Shown piece by piece: positions 43,641 through 53,042 of a stretch of 64,000 bases of DNA. This DNA comes from Ornatilinea apprima. Lineage in GTDB: Bacteria; Chloroflexota; Anaerolineae; Anaerolineales; Anaerolineaceae. The number at the start of each line of letters is the position of its first letter. The first letter of the stretch is position 1. The DNA lies in the NCBI RefSeq assembly GCF_001306115.1, contig NZ_LGCL01000026.1, positions 1-64,000 on the forward strand, in the 5' to 3' direction. The notes beneath the pieces are model-generated. The model made no database searches, had not been told where the DNA came from, and worked only from the letters and a program-made list of their open reading frames with translations. The translations under genes and the position numbers were made by a program.

Positions 43641-45435
43641 TTATTTTGACGAAGAGGAATTTGCCACCTCCCAATTCGACGCGCGCACCCTGCGCCGCAT
43701 TCTCGCGCTCACCCGCCCGCATTGGAAGATGGTGGCTGGCTTTCTGCTGAGTATTGCCGTCGTCGCCACCCTCGACTCTTTCTTCACTTATCTCAGCAAA
43801 CGCATGATCGATGAAGCCATCGTCCCGGCCAATCCCTCAGCGCTGACCGGCATTCTCAGCATTTATGGCGGGCTCATGCTCGTGCAGGCGCTGGGCGTGT
43901 TCGGCTTCATCTATCTGGTTGCTACGGTCGGCGAGCGCATTCGCTATGAGCTGCGCCAGAAACTCTTCAACCATCTCCAGCAGCTTTCGCTGGCCTATTA
44001 CAGCCGCACACCGGTTGGCTGGATCATGTCCCGCGTAACCTCAGACACTGAGCGCGTGGCCGAGCTGGTTACCTGGGGTTTAATCGACACCACCTGGGCC
44101 ATCATGAGTATTGGCTCCTCGATGGTGTTTATGCTGGTCATCAACTGGCGGCTGGCGCTGGTTGTTCTTGCCGCTCTGCCCATCCTCGTCTATGTGGCCA
44201 TTGAGTTTCGCAAACGCATAATTGACCAGTTCCGCAAAGTGCGCAAACTGAACTCCAAAATCACCGGATCGCTCAACGAGAATATCAGCGGCGTGCGCGT
44301 GGTCAAAGCCCTGGGGCGCGAAGACGCCAACCTGGAAGAGTTCAGCCATCTCACCGGTAATATGTACAAGGCCGGTTTCCGCGCCGCCTGGTTAAGCGCG
44401 CTCTTCCTGCCCACCGTTCAGCTCATCACCGCCGCCGCGCTGGGCGCGATTATTCTCTTCTCGGGCACGCAAATTCGTGTCGGCGGCCTGTCAATAGGCG
44501 GCATTCAAGCCTTTGTGTCTTACCTTACCTTCATGATGTGGCCCATTCAAGACCTTGCGCGTGTGTTTGCCGAGATGCAGCACGCCATTGCTTCAGCCGA
44601 GCGCATCTTCTCGCTGATCGACTCTACGCCCGATATCAAAGACCAGCCTGGCGCGTTTGACCCCGGCACCATTCAGGGCGATATTGTCTTTGACCACGTC
44701 TCCTTTTCTTATGAAGGCGACGACCCCGTGCTTGAGAATTTTGATCTCACCATCCGTCGCGGAGAAACCATCGCATTGGTCGGGCCAACTGGCGGCGGCA
44801 AAACCACCACCATTAACCTGTTGTGCCGCTTCTACGAACCCACTGCCGGGCGCATTCTTATCGGCGGGCATGACTATCGTGAATACTCCCTGCAGGCCAT
44901 CCAGTCGCGTATCGGCGTCGTCTTGCAAACGCCGCACCTCTTCTCAGGCACCATCCGCGAGAATATCCGCTACGGTCGTTTGAACGCCACCTCTGAAGAA
45001 GTGGAAGAGGCCGCCCGCCTGGTTGGCGCGCATGAGTTCATCACCCACCTCGACAAAGGTTACGATACCCAGGTGGGCGAAGGCGGCATCATGCTTTCCG
45101 TGGGGCAAAAGCAACTCATCAGCCTGGCGCGCGCGGTGCTGGCCAACCCCGAAATTTTCATCATGGACGAGGCCACCAGCTCGGTGGATACCCTCACCGA
45201 AGCGCTGATTCAGCAGGGCATGGAGAAAATCATGCGCGGGCGCACCAGCTTTGTCATCGCCCACCGTCTCTCCACCATCAAACGCGCTGACCGCATTCTG
45301 GTCATTGAGGGCGGTCAAATCGCTGAAGTAGGCACGCATGCCGAACTGCTGCGCCTGCGCGGCAAGTATTATCACCTGTACACCCGCCAATTCCGCAACC
45401 AGATGGAATTGGCCTACAACGCTGGCGCTTCCTAA
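43630..45435 (+). CDS. ABC exporter half-transporter, catalytic-site subunit
   Basis: 601 residues with a GTG start, preceded by AGGAGGTAAGCA-like GGAGG. Type-1 membrane domain (about 30-330), then ATPase domain with VGPTGGGKTTT (Walker A), a degenerate signature LSVGQKQLISLARA, and FIMDEATSSVD with the catalytic Glu. Together with the previous subunit's normal VSGGQ and Asp, only one of the two composite ATP sites is complete: the one made by this Walker B and the partner signature. Ends at an intrinsic terminator. Confidence 0.88.
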   Translation: MSDSYFDEEEFATSQFDARTLRRILALTRPHWKMVAGFLLSIAVVATLDSFFTYLSKRMIDEAIVPANPSALTGILSIYGGLMLVQALGVFGFIYLVATVGERIRYELRQKLFNHLQQLSLAYYSRTPVGWIMSRVTSDTERVAELVTWGLIDTTWAIMSIGSSMVFMLVINWRLALVVLAALPILVYVAIEFRKRIIDQFRKVRKLNSKITGSLNENISGVRVVKALGREDANLEEFSHLTGNMYKAGFRAAWLSALFLPTVQLITAAALGAIILFSGTQIRVGGLSIGGIQAFVSYLTFMMWPIQDLARVFAEMQHAIASAERIFSLIDSTPDIKDQPGAFDPGTIQGDIVFDHVSFSYEGDDPVLENFDLTIRRGETIALVGPTGGGKTTTINLLCRFYEPTAGRILIGGHDYREYSLQAIQSRIGVVLQTPHLFSGTIRENIRYGRLNATSEEVEEAARLVGAHEFITHLDKGYDTQVGEGGIMLSVGQKQLISLARAVLANPEIFIMDEATSSVDTLTEALIQQGMEKIMRGRTSFVIAHRLSTIKRADRILVIEGGQIAEVGTHAELLRLRGKYYHLYTRQFRNQMELAYNAGAS

Positions 45436-45459
45436 TCAAAATATACCTTACAAAGCCAA

Positions 45460-45491
45460 CATCCCCTCAATCAAGACGAGGGGATGTTTTT
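45460..45491 (+). terminator. Intrinsic terminator after the exporter genes
   Basis: CATCCCCTC (45460-45468) pairs with GAGGGGATG (45478-45486) followed by TTTTTG. It ends the exporter operon before the convergent permease gene. Confidence 0.85.
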
Positions 45492-45519
45492 GTTTGAACG
45501 AACCGCCATGCTTGTGTCA

Positions 45520-48105
45520 TCATTCATAGTGAATGGCTTCCAGCACCGCGATGCGCGCCGCGCGCCGGGCGGGAAGCAGCGCCGCGATTTGGGAAACCAC
45601 CAGGGCCACCAGCACACCCAACAGCACCCCTTCAAGTGGAAGTGTGTATTCCAGATCATATCCAGACATAGCCATCATCGAAGCCAGAAAAATGCGTGAG
45701 AGAATCACGCCCAAGGCCAGACCAATCACACCGCCAATTAACCCCATCAACCCGGCTTCAGCCAGCACCATTTTAATCACCTGCCCGCGCGTCATCCCCA
45801 CACCGCGCAGCATACCAATCTCCTGTGTTCTCTCCATCACATTCATGGTCAGAGTGTTGACCACACCCAACGCTGCGATCAACAATGCCAGAACAGCCAG
45901 AACATCGAACATGCCAAAGGCCTGGTCCATCAAGGTGGTGATGCGCTGCTTAATCAATCGGTTCGATTCAACCGTCAACTTGTAACGATCTCCATACAGA
46001 CGTTCAATTTGCGATTGAACAGCCGCCGCGTCATACCCCGCTGACACCTTGATCAAATAGGTGTTGGCATCATCCACGCGAAAAATCCGCCGCAGATCAT
46101 CCCAACTGCCTTCAACCACCAGCCCCTGATTAAAGAAATCGACCACCACCGCCGCGACTTCAAACACACGCAATCCGCTGCGCGTGCGCAGTTCGATCGT
46201 ATCGCCCACATTAAGGTTGTGTTTTTCGGCCAGCACGCTGGAAATGAAGACCGCCTGGCCTTGAGAAAGCCGTCTCAATGCCGCAGCCGGGTCGACATTC
46301 TCTCCGCTAAAGACAAACGAAGTCACCTGAGAATAAGTGGACGGGTCAACCGCCATGAAACTGATTGTTTCTTCATTGCCATCCCTCAGACGCCATTTAA
46401 CATCGATATAGCGAATGGGGGTCAGAGCCTCCACGCCTTCCACAGCCGAAAGGCGCCGCTCCAGTTCACTGCGCATGGGCAGGGTTGAGGTTACATATAA
46501 ATCCCCGCCCACATAAGCATTAATCCACTCCTTCAGATCCACACTGAAAGAACCCGTCATGGCGCGCACAATTAAGATCATGGCCACCCCAATCATCAAG
46601 GCGGCAACAGTCAACGTCGTCCGCATCCGCGAACGTTGAATATTGCGGCTGCCTAATTCGCCCGAATTTCCATAAATAACCTTCACCAAAGGCCGGGTGT
46701 AGCGCTCCCAAAGATCCACACTGGCTGGCAGCATTAAGGTAGCCCCAAAGAAAAGTGAAAAAACGGTCATACTCCCCAGCCTGAATTGGACATCGTAAGG
46801 AAATGGGTTGAAGAGCAAAATCACCGCCGAGACCGCCAGCAGAACCACGCCCAGCTTCCAGCCTTCGCGAACCAGGCGGCCTTCTTTCTGGCGGCTGCGG
46901 ACGCGCAGTGCCTCTAGCGGAGAGATTCGCCCCGCCTGCAAGGCTGGCACAACCGCCGCGATCAGGGTTACAATCACACCCACCCCAATGCTGATCGCCA
47001 CCCAACCAGCAGGGATATGCATCTGTCCCAAAGACTGTCCCAGCAGCAATTCCATGACCCGCGTCAGTCCAATCGACAGCGCGACACCCAATCCAGCACC
47101 CAACAGTGAACCCAAGCCACCCAAAATAGCCGCTTCCCACAACACAATTCTTACAACCTGCCTGGAAGTCATTCCTACGGTGCGCAGCATGCCAAACTCA
47201 CGCGTGCGTTCTACCACCGTCATGGTGAACGCGTTATAAATTAAAAACGCGCCCACAAACAGGGCAATCCCGCTCAAAAAATTCAAGCCGATCTGGTAAT
47301 TTTCCAGCATCTGAGACATTCGTTTACCCTGGCTGGCCGGGAAAATTACCTGGAAATCTTTACCCGCGAGCGTCTGCAGGCTGGCCTGCAATTCTTCAAG
47401 CGCGCCGGTGCTGGTCACACCTTCATCCACCACCACATCCAAATGACTGATTTTTCCGCTGTTGTTGAACAGCGTTTGCACTGTTCCCAGCGGCATAATC
47501 GCGAATGCGCCGTTGTTGAGCTTCCCCGGTCCGCTTTTCTCCATCAGCCCCACCACTTCGATTTTCTCAATGCCATTGGGGGTTACAATCTCTACCTTCT
47601 TCCCTGGTGAGATGTTATTTTCCTCAGCGTATGTGTTGACCATCACCATTTCAAACGCATTGAAATCACCTGAAAGGAACTTTCCTGCGATGATTTCGTA
47701 ATCTCTGGCTAACCTGTCACGGTCAGGGTCAATTCCATACACTAACAGACCGCCCAAATCACTGCCGAAGAAGCTAAAACCAATCTCCTGCCCCGAGTCA
47801 TGGCTGCCCAGCAAGGTTTGCACCTGCAAAACTGGAAGAAGAGCGGTTATCTCTTGATGATTGGAAAAACGCCTTTCCAAACGATCCGAAAAGACCTTTT
47901 CGCCGGATTCGGCGCTCACCAGCATCAGCCTGGCTTTTCCAGAAGTATCCTCAAATAACCTCGTTATCGACGCTAACGCGGTTTGATTGGTGATGGCTAT
48001 CGCCAGAATGCTGGCAACGCCCAAAATAATTCCCAGCGTGCTTAACAACGTGCGGGCCGGTCGGGCGCGTAAGGATCGGATCGTCAGGAAACGGAATAAA
48101 CGCAT
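45520..48105 (-). CDS. FtsX/MacB-type ABC permease, duplicated
   Basis: 861 residues. Two FtsX-type membrane modules (about 250-410 and 740-861) with an N-terminal membrane segment, large extracytoplasmic MacB-like domains (about 40-240 and 510-700) and a middle group of segments (about 430-470). Motifs such as ERTREFGMLRTVGMT and ERTQEIGMLRGVGMT recur in both halves, showing internal duplication. It works with the ATPase encoded 41 bases upstream, probably as a LolCDE/MacB-like mechanotransmission transporter or lipid/lipoprotein exporter. Last gene of the four-gene operon with the PlsY- and PEP-utilising-like genes. Confidence 0.82.
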   Translation of the reverse strand: MRLFRFLTIRSLRARPARTLLSTLGIILGVASILAIAITNQTALASITRLFEDTSGKARLMLVSAESGEKVFSDRLERRFSNHQEITALLPVLQVQTLLGSHDSGQEIGFSFFGSDLGGLLVYGIDPDRDRLARDYEIIAGKFLSGDFNAFEMVMVNTYAEENNISPGKKVEIVTPNGIEKIEVVGLMEKSGPGKLNNGAFAIMPLGTVQTLFNNSGKISHLDVVVDEGVTSTGALEELQASLQTLAGKDFQVIFPASQGKRMSQMLENYQIGLNFLSGIALFVGAFLIYNAFTMTVVERTREFGMLRTVGMTSRQVVRIVLWEAAILGGLGSLLGAGLGVALSIGLTRVMELLLGQSLGQMHIPAGWVAISIGVGVIVTLIAAVVPALQAGRISPLEALRVRSRQKEGRLVREGWKLGVVLLAVSAVILLFNPFPYDVQFRLGSMTVFSLFFGATLMLPASVDLWERYTRPLVKVIYGNSGELGSRNIQRSRMRTTLTVAALMIGVAMILIVRAMTGSFSVDLKEWINAYVGGDLYVTSTLPMRSELERRLSAVEGVEALTPIRYIDVKWRLRDGNEETISFMAVDPSTYSQVTSFVFSGENVDPAAALRRLSQGQAVFISSVLAEKHNLNVGDTIELRTRSGLRVFEVAAVVVDFFNQGLVVEGSWDDLRRIFRVDDANTYLIKVSAGYDAAAVQSQIERLYGDRYKLTVESNRLIKQRITTLMDQAFGMFDVLAVLALLIAALGVVNTLTMNVMERTQEIGMLRGVGMTRGQVIKMVLAEAGLMGLIGGVIGLALGVILSRIFLASMMAMSGYDLEYTLPLEGVLLGVLVALVVSQIAALLPARRAARIAVLEAIHYE

Positions 48106-48146
48106 TCTATCCTCCGGGAGGGTTTCCTCATGCGTATGTCATAGCC

Positions 48147-48899
48147 TCATTCAGCCAATTTCTCCATCTCATCCATCACCATTTTGAGACGGACTGCCAA
48201 TGGCTCTTGTGGATTGAGATGAATTTGCTGCACAACCAACCCATCGCGTAAGAAAATGACCCGGTCCGCGTAAATTGCCGCCTGCGGATCGTGCGTAACC
48301 ACAACCATGGTTTGAGAGAATTCATCACAAGATCGTCTTAACAGCTGCATTATCGCCCGCCCGGTTTTCGTATCCAGATTACCTGTCGGTTCGTCTGCCA
48401 GCACAAGTTCCGGTGCCGTAATCAACGCGCGGGCAATAGCCACTCGCTGCTGCTCCCCACCCGACAACTGATCCGGTTTATGGTTTTGCCGCTCACTCAA
48501 GCCAACCAAATCCAATAGCGTTAGCAGCCGCTCTTCGTACCCGTTGGTGTCTTTGCCGTCAATCAGCAGAGGCAGCAAAATATTCTCGCGCGCGGTCAAG
48601 GTGGGCAGCAAGTTAAAAAACTGAAAGACAAAACCAACATGATGCCGGCGCGCCAACGTAGCCGCCTGGTCATTTAATTCTGAAAGACGGTTGCCGGCCA
48701 GAATCACTTCCCCCTCCGAGGGCTTATCCAGCCCTCCCAGCAAATGCAGCAGTGTGGATTTTCCGCTGCCGGACGGACCCATGATCGCCACAAATTCACC
48801 TTGCTCAACAGCAAAATCCACTCCCGCCAGCGCGTTCACGCTGTGATCACCCAGACGGTACAATTTTCTCACCTGCTGCGCTTGCAAAACTTGTTTCAT
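48147..48899 (-). CDS. ABC transporter ATP-binding protein (LolD/MacB type)
   Basis: 250 residues. [22 protein letters not shown] (Walker A), [15 protein letters not shown] (signature), [11 protein letters not shown] (Walker B with Glu) and VVVTHDP (switch His). The DEPTGNLD form and the size are typical of the LolD/MacB/FtsE group. The ATG overlaps the stop of the upstream enzyme gene by four bases, and it precedes the FtsX-type permease gene by 41 bases. The C-terminus carries about 25 extra residues ([12 protein letters not shown]) with no assigned role. Confidence 0.9.
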   Translation of the reverse strand: MKQVLQAQQVRKLYRLGDHSVNALAGVDFAVEQGEFVAIMGPSGSGKSTLLHLLGGLDKPSEGEVILAGNRLSELNDQAATLARRHHVGFVFQFFNLLPTLTARENILLPLLIDGKDTNGYEERLLTLLDLVGLSERQNHKPDQLSGGEQQRVAIARALITAPELVLADEPTGNLDTKTGRAIMQLLRRSCDEFSQTMVVVTHDPQAAIYADRVIFLRDGLVVQQIHLNPQEPLAVRLKMVMDEMEKLAE

Positions 48900-51274
48900 T
48901 CAATACCCTCCACAGCGGATTTTTCGGCACCATTAACTATCATCACTTCCCCAGAATAACCATTGACCAGCAGCCGCGTGCCGTCGGGCAGCAAGGTTAC
49001 ATCAGGGACTGAAACCACACAAGGAATATGGTATTCTCGCGCGATGATCGAACTGTGAGACAGCATGCCGCCCGATTCCGAAACCACCGCCCCGGCTTTG
49101 GCAAACAATGGCGTCCAGCTTACATCCGAATATGGGATGACAAGAATTTCGCTTTGCTCAATTTTTGAAAAATCTCGCAAGCCGCGCACCACTTTCGCCG
49201 TGCCCTCAAAATATCCTCCCGACGTGCCCACTCCATTCAAAACACATTTCCCCTCCTGGTCTACGGGTGGAATCTCCTCGCCAAATATAATCTGAGGCAG
49301 CACCACTTGCTGGGCGTTTTCCATTTCCCGCTTGCGCTGTTCCACCAAGCCTGCCAGGTCGTTTGCACTCGTTTCTCCGGCCACCACCGCGCGAATTTCG
49401 GGCAGATAGATATAGAAGATATCATTCACCGCCTGAAGCCACCCGCGGCTTACAAAACGTCTGGCAAGCTCCATGAAGTAAATCCTGAACAGGCCGTATC
49501 CGAAAGTGTATCGAAAACTGATTCGCTCGCGAAACAGACGAAAATCTCTTGCGCGGCGATAGATATGGCGCAAAACCCAACGATGCACGCCTTTTAAGGG
49601 AATGTTTTCAAACGAAATCTTTTTCTCCAACAAGCCTGGTTCAGGCTCATAGTGCAAGATCAACTTAAACAAGGTGTCGGGGTCTTCACGCCAGGGAATT
49701 TGCGAGAAATCGTTCCCCGAATCGCTCAAATGGCCAAAATGTTGAATGAATTTCAGCACATCCTCTCGAAATCCATCCATTTTGTCCATCGCCATGAACT
49801 CATCAAAGCTCAAATGCAGAATGGCTTCCCGGTCCTGGTCAGCCATATTCCGAAAGCGCTGGTTCAGCGCCTTCATCCACGGCGCAGGATCAAACTGACC
49901 AAGATCCCTTTCTCCATCAACAACCTGCAGATGGTCAAAATCAACGTTTACCTTCTTCAATTCTGATTTCAGGGACCCGTTGTAAAGCATCATCAACAGC
50001 GGTCCAACGATATTAAAATAAGCCATCTTCTGGGCGGTATCGAACAACGCGTCGATACCTTTCATTATCTCTCCATCGCTCCATTCACCCCACTTCTCTC
50101 GATAATGACGGGCAAATTCTTCTTCCAGCACCGGGAGTTCTTTCAAGATTCGGCGCTCGAATGTCAATTTATCCAACATGAATACCATTAACCGTGGGAG
50201 CAGACGCATCATTTTAAGGTTGGGCTTCATTTTCGGAGACTGAAACCCTTCCGGAGCCACACCCATCATCATTTCCAGTGATTCAGGTGGCATCCCCAGG
50301 CGTTTGAAAATATCCCCCAGAATACTCATATTGAAATAGGTTCGATAATGGAAAGCCTTGGCCATTTTTTCTGGTGTCAGATCATTTTTTCCCACCAGCT
50401 CCGTCATCACCCTCACCCAGGCGCCGTTAACCAGGGGGATATTGATGGACCAGATTAACGGCTTTACCAGGCCTGGCAGCATCTCTTTGGCCAGTTTATT
50501 CGAATAAACTGTAACGCCGCTGATCGTGGTAATCTGCCGCATCTGCAGCCAATACAAAGTTTGGCCGTCAGACACCCACTCAAGGTCCACATCCTGGTCA
50601 AAGGTTTTCGCAATCTCCCTGGTTCCGCTGACCACTTTATCGATTAACGTCTGCGAGATTTCATCAACAACCGGTTGTTTCAACCAGCAGCCCCATTTCC
50701 AAACCCAGCGGTACGGCGTTGTGCCTTCCTGCACCAACTGGTCGCCTCTCCCGCGCACGGCTTCCACTACAACTTCATCCATGCCTGTCATCGGATTTTT
50801 GCTGAACGAGACGCCCGAAACAAACGGCGGGACCATTTCCTGAATAATCACCGCCATCAGCAGGCCTTTACGTTGGAAGAATTGGGTCTGAATATAGGTC
50901 TGCACCGGCTGAGAGTTAGCTGTGGCCCAAATGGCCCACATCGCTTGCAGAATTTGGTCGGCAGAATCCACATCCAAAACAGTTTTGAACTGACCAGCAA
51001 AAGATTGATTGATATCGTCTTCCACATTGGCAGAAGAACGAACCGCGTAACGTTTTCCAGGTTCGCAAATTCCTTCCAGCTCAGTTTTTAATTCCTCAAT
51101 CACAGAAATGTCATTGGCCTGATAGCGCTCAAAAGCCGACCAGTTGCAAACCCAGGTCTTCGGGATTTGATAACCAGCTTTTTGCAAGGCGTGTAAATTT
51201 TTGGCTTTATTGCCAGCCTTCGTATCCAACCGCGCTGAGATTATGGGCGTGATCAATCGCATCTTCTGGCTCAT
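48896..51274 (-). CDS. PEP-synthase / rifampin-phosphotransferase-like ATP-grasp enzyme
   Basis: 792 residues. N-terminal pyruvate-phosphate-dikinase-type ATP-grasp domain (about 15-265) with GNKAKNLHALQ, AVRSSANVEDDINQSFAGQ, VSFSKNPMTGMDEV and LYWLQMRQIT. A long helical middle region (about 270-680) is followed by the swivelling phospho-His domain with SGGMLSHSSIIAREYHIP; the His is about residue 740. The C-terminal PEP TIM barrel of PEP synthase is absent. That layout equals rifampin phosphotransferases, which phosphorylate with ATP. A different acceptor is likely here: the neighbours are a PlsY-like acyltransferase and an ABC system. GGGGGGCGC stands before the ATG. Confidence 0.8.
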   Translation of the reverse strand: MSQKMRLITPIISARLDTKAGNKAKNLHALQKAGYQIPKTWVCNWSAFERYQANDISVIEELKTELEGICEPGKRYAVRSSANVEDDINQSFAGQFKTVLDVDSADQILQAMWAIWATANSQPVQTYIQTQFFQRKGLLMAVIIQEMVPPFVSGVSFSKNPMTGMDEVVVEAVRGRGDQLVQEGTTPYRWVWKWGCWLKQPVVDEISQTLIDKVVSGTREIAKTFDQDVDLEWVSDGQTLYWLQMRQITTISGVTVYSNKLAKEMLPGLVKPLIWSINIPLVNGAWVRVMTELVGKNDLTPEKMAKAFHYRTYFNMSILGDIFKRLGMPPESLEMMMGVAPEGFQSPKMKPNLKMMRLLPRLMVFMLDKLTFERRILKELPVLEEEFARHYREKWGEWSDGEIMKGIDALFDTAQKMAYFNIVGPLLMMLYNGSLKSELKKVNVDFDHLQVVDGERDLGQFDPAPWMKALNQRFRNMADQDREAILHLSFDEFMAMDKMDGFREDVLKFIQHFGHLSDSGNDFSQIPWREDPDTLFKLILHYEPEPGLLEKKISFENIPLKGVHRWVLRHIYRRARDFRLFRERISFRYTFGYGLFRIYFMELARRFVSRGWLQAVNDIFYIYLPEIRAVVAGETSANDLAGLVEQRKREMENAQQVVLPQIIFGEEIPPVDQEGKCVLNGVGTSGGYFEGTAKVVRGLRDFSKIEQSEILVIPYSDVSWTPLFAKAGAVVSESGGMLSHSSIIAREYHIPCVVSVPDVTLLPDGTRLLVNGYSGEVMIVNGAEKSAVEGIE

Positions 51275-51282
51275 GCGCCCCC

Positions 51283-51996
51283 CTATTCCAGGCGAATATT
51301 CAACTTATCGGCCATTTTTAAGATCCCCCGCCCCATCGGCCAATCTTGCATACTGGTGCGCAGGTCAGATTTTCCATGTTTCTCGAGCCCAGACTTCACC
51401 TGCTTGATTTCCGGAATCATTGCCAGCATGAAGATCACATTCACTGCCAGCGCGTAGGCCACCATCAGGGGATCTTGCCAGCGCAGCCACATCCACGGGA
51501 TCAGCAACCACATGCCTGATAAATAAGCGACCATGAAATCACGCACGACAAATAACCCCAAGGCCATTCCCACCACGGACGAAACAATCGCGCCAATCGG
51601 GTCAATCGCCAGCAGCCCACCATAGACGGTAGAATAACCATGCCCGCCCTTGAAGCCGTAATACACCGGCCAGTTATGGCCTACCATCGCCATCACTGCC
51701 GCGGCCAGGTGATAGGGCTGTTCAGGAAAAAGCAACCTCAGCGCCAGCGCCGGGACAAAGGCTTTGGACATGTCCAAAATACCGACCAGGCAGCCCGCCT
51801 TCTCCCCCAGGCGGTTACCGATGGTGGTCGCGCTGATGCCGGTTAAGGTAAATTCTTCACGGGTAGTAGAAGCAACCACCCTGGAATCTACCCAATTTTC
51901 TTCCGGGGCATACTTTTTCGCCGCAATACGAGAAAATGAAATCGCCCCCAATAAATAACTGACAACGCACACGGTACTTAAAACAAAAAGGTTCAT
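51283..51996 (-). CDS. Divergent PlsY-like glycerol-3-phosphate acyltransferase
   Basis: 237 residues, about six membrane segments. SYLLGAISFSRIAAK and GHNWPVYYGFKGGHGYST correspond to PlsY motifs 1 and 3 (the latter normally GHxFPVFLGFKGGKG). Motif 2, normally GSGNIGATN, is only partly kept (TGISATTIGNRLG). The gene is longer than normal PlsY (about 200). It may acylate glycerol-3-phosphate from acyl-phosphate or have turned to another acceptor. First gene of the four-gene unit, eight bases before the ATP-grasp enzyme, with GGGGAGG before the ATG. Confidence 0.7.
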   Translation of the reverse strand: MNLFVLSTVCVVSYLLGAISFSRIAAKKYAPEENWVDSRVVASTTREEFTLTGISATTIGNRLGEKAGCLVGILDMSKAFVPALALRLLFPEQPYHLAAAVMAMVGHNWPVYYGFKGGHGYSTVYGGLLAIDPIGAIVSSVVGMALGLFVVRDFMVAYLSGMWLLIPWMWLRWQDPLMVAYALAVNVIFMLAMIPEIKQVKSGLEKHGKSDLRTSMQDWPMGRGILKMADKLNIRLE

Positions 51997-52150
51997 GTAT
52001 TCATTCCTCCCCGCCTGCGTTATTCAATACGTGAACATTCCAGACAACGGTTGGACTCAATGAACCTGATGAAGCAGCAATGAATGGTAATCCGTTTTTT
52101 ATCTTTACAATATTGTAGGAGAATTCACCAGAAAGGTAAATAGAGGGTAT

Positions 52151-52177
52151 AAAAAAACAGCGCCTTCCGGCGCTGTT
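52151..52177 (-). terminator. Intrinsic terminator after the peroxiredoxin-glutaredoxin gene
   Basis: AACAGCGCC and GGCGCTGTT form a 9-bp stem with a TTCC loop (52156-52177); on the minus strand TTTTT follows (52151-52155), giving a clean intrinsic terminator six bases after the stop codon. Confidence 0.85.
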
Positions 52178-52183
52178 CATAGC

Positions 52184-52948
52184 TTAAGGGGTATGGATAC
52201 CTAATGCCTCTTCTAGTTCCTTAATTTTGAAATCGATAATAACCTTGCCGTTGATATTGAACGTGGGGGTTACCAGATTGCCGTTGGCCCATTCCCGCAC
52301 CTGTCGAGACGCCTCACGGCTCTCCATCACATCCACTTCGGTAAATTCGATCTCGTGGCTCTTAAACCAGGTGCGCGCCCGCCGGCAGTCTGGGCACCAG
52401 GAATTGCAATACATCACCACCCCGCTGGTGGGCAGTTCCGCAGCGGGCTGCGATGATTTCGGCTTTTGGGCTTCGCGCTGCACGTCTTGCGGAACAATCC
52501 GCTCCAATTCAGCGAACAGCACATCATTACTGGGCTGGTCATCAATATCGTGAATATCGATATAGCGGATAAACCCGTTCGCGTCAATAATAAAGATCGC
52601 CCGCTCCGAATGGCCTTCTGAGCGTAAAACCCCATACTGCTCAGCCACAGCCCCGTGCGGCCAAAAGTCGCTCAACAATGGGAAATTAATCCCTCCCAGG
52701 CTCTCTGCCCAGGCCTGCAGACAGGGAACATGATCAATGCTGATGCCGATCACCTGCACATTCAACGCCTCAAAATCCGCGCGCCGCGCTTCATAGGAGG
52801 GAATCTGATTGGTTCATATCGGCGTCCAGGCCATCGGGAAAAACGCCAGAACAACCGTTTTGCCTCGCAGCAGCGAAAGCTGCAGGCTGCTGCCCAGGTG
52901 ACTGGGCAGGGTAAAATCTGGGGCTTGCTGGCCCAATTTTAGTTTCAT
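52184..52948 (-). CDS. Selenocysteine peroxiredoxin fused to a glutaredoxin domain (in-frame TGA read as Sec45)
   Basis: 254 residues if the TGA at 52816-52814 is read through. The start at 52948 (MKLKLGQQAPDFTLP) has GGGGTG upstream; an ATG at 52999 just after a -10 element is an alternative. The peroxiredoxin domain (about 1-155) has the active-site segment AWTPI-U-TNQIPSYE, where the family has AWTPVCTxQxPxYE, so the UGA occupies the peroxidatic Cys. The frame continues intact with IGISIDHVPCLQAW, SDFWPHGAVAEQYGV and IHDID. The glutaredoxin domain (about 170-254) has MYCNSWCPDCRRART (CPDC at 185-188) and NLVTPTFNINGKVIID. It should reduce peroxides, with the fused Grx as reductant. No selA, selB, selC or selD gene is visible in the window. 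Confidence 0.85.
52779..52789 (-). promoter_or_regulatory. Possible SECIS hairpin downstream of the UGA
   Basis: GCGC-GGC-GCGC forms a small stem-loop whose loop starts with G, 29 bases after the UGA on the minus strand, within the 16-37-base range of bacterial SECIS loops. An outer UCC/GGA pairing with a six-base bulge may extend it. The element is short, so this is a weak structural fit that needs a dedicated SECIS search. Confidence 0.35.
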
Positions 52949-53005
52949 ATTCACCCCAAGGATATTCTTGATCCAATCTTTTATGAGTGTTTTTGTCATA
53001 TTCTA

Positions 53006-53011
53006 ATTATA
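53006..53011 (-). promoter_or_regulatory. -10 element upstream of the selenoprotein gene
   Basis: On the minus strand a perfect TATAAT ends six bases before the ATG at 52999 and 57 bases before the preferred ATG at 52948. Transcription would start at about 52999, giving a roughly 50-base leader with the GGGGTG site, or a leaderless mRNA from 52999. The -35 is weak. Confidence 0.4.
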
Positions 53012-53042
53012 GACGCAATTCGCAAAATGAATAGCTGAAATT

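Noticed and set aside
52184-52999. Two separate genes or a pseudogene at the peroxiredoxin locus
   Set aside because: Only one TGA interrupts the frame, it falls on the peroxidatic Cys codon, and both sides keep strong conservation with one continuous frame. A Leu codon (TTG) after the TGA used as a start for a second gene would cut the peroxiredoxin fold in two.
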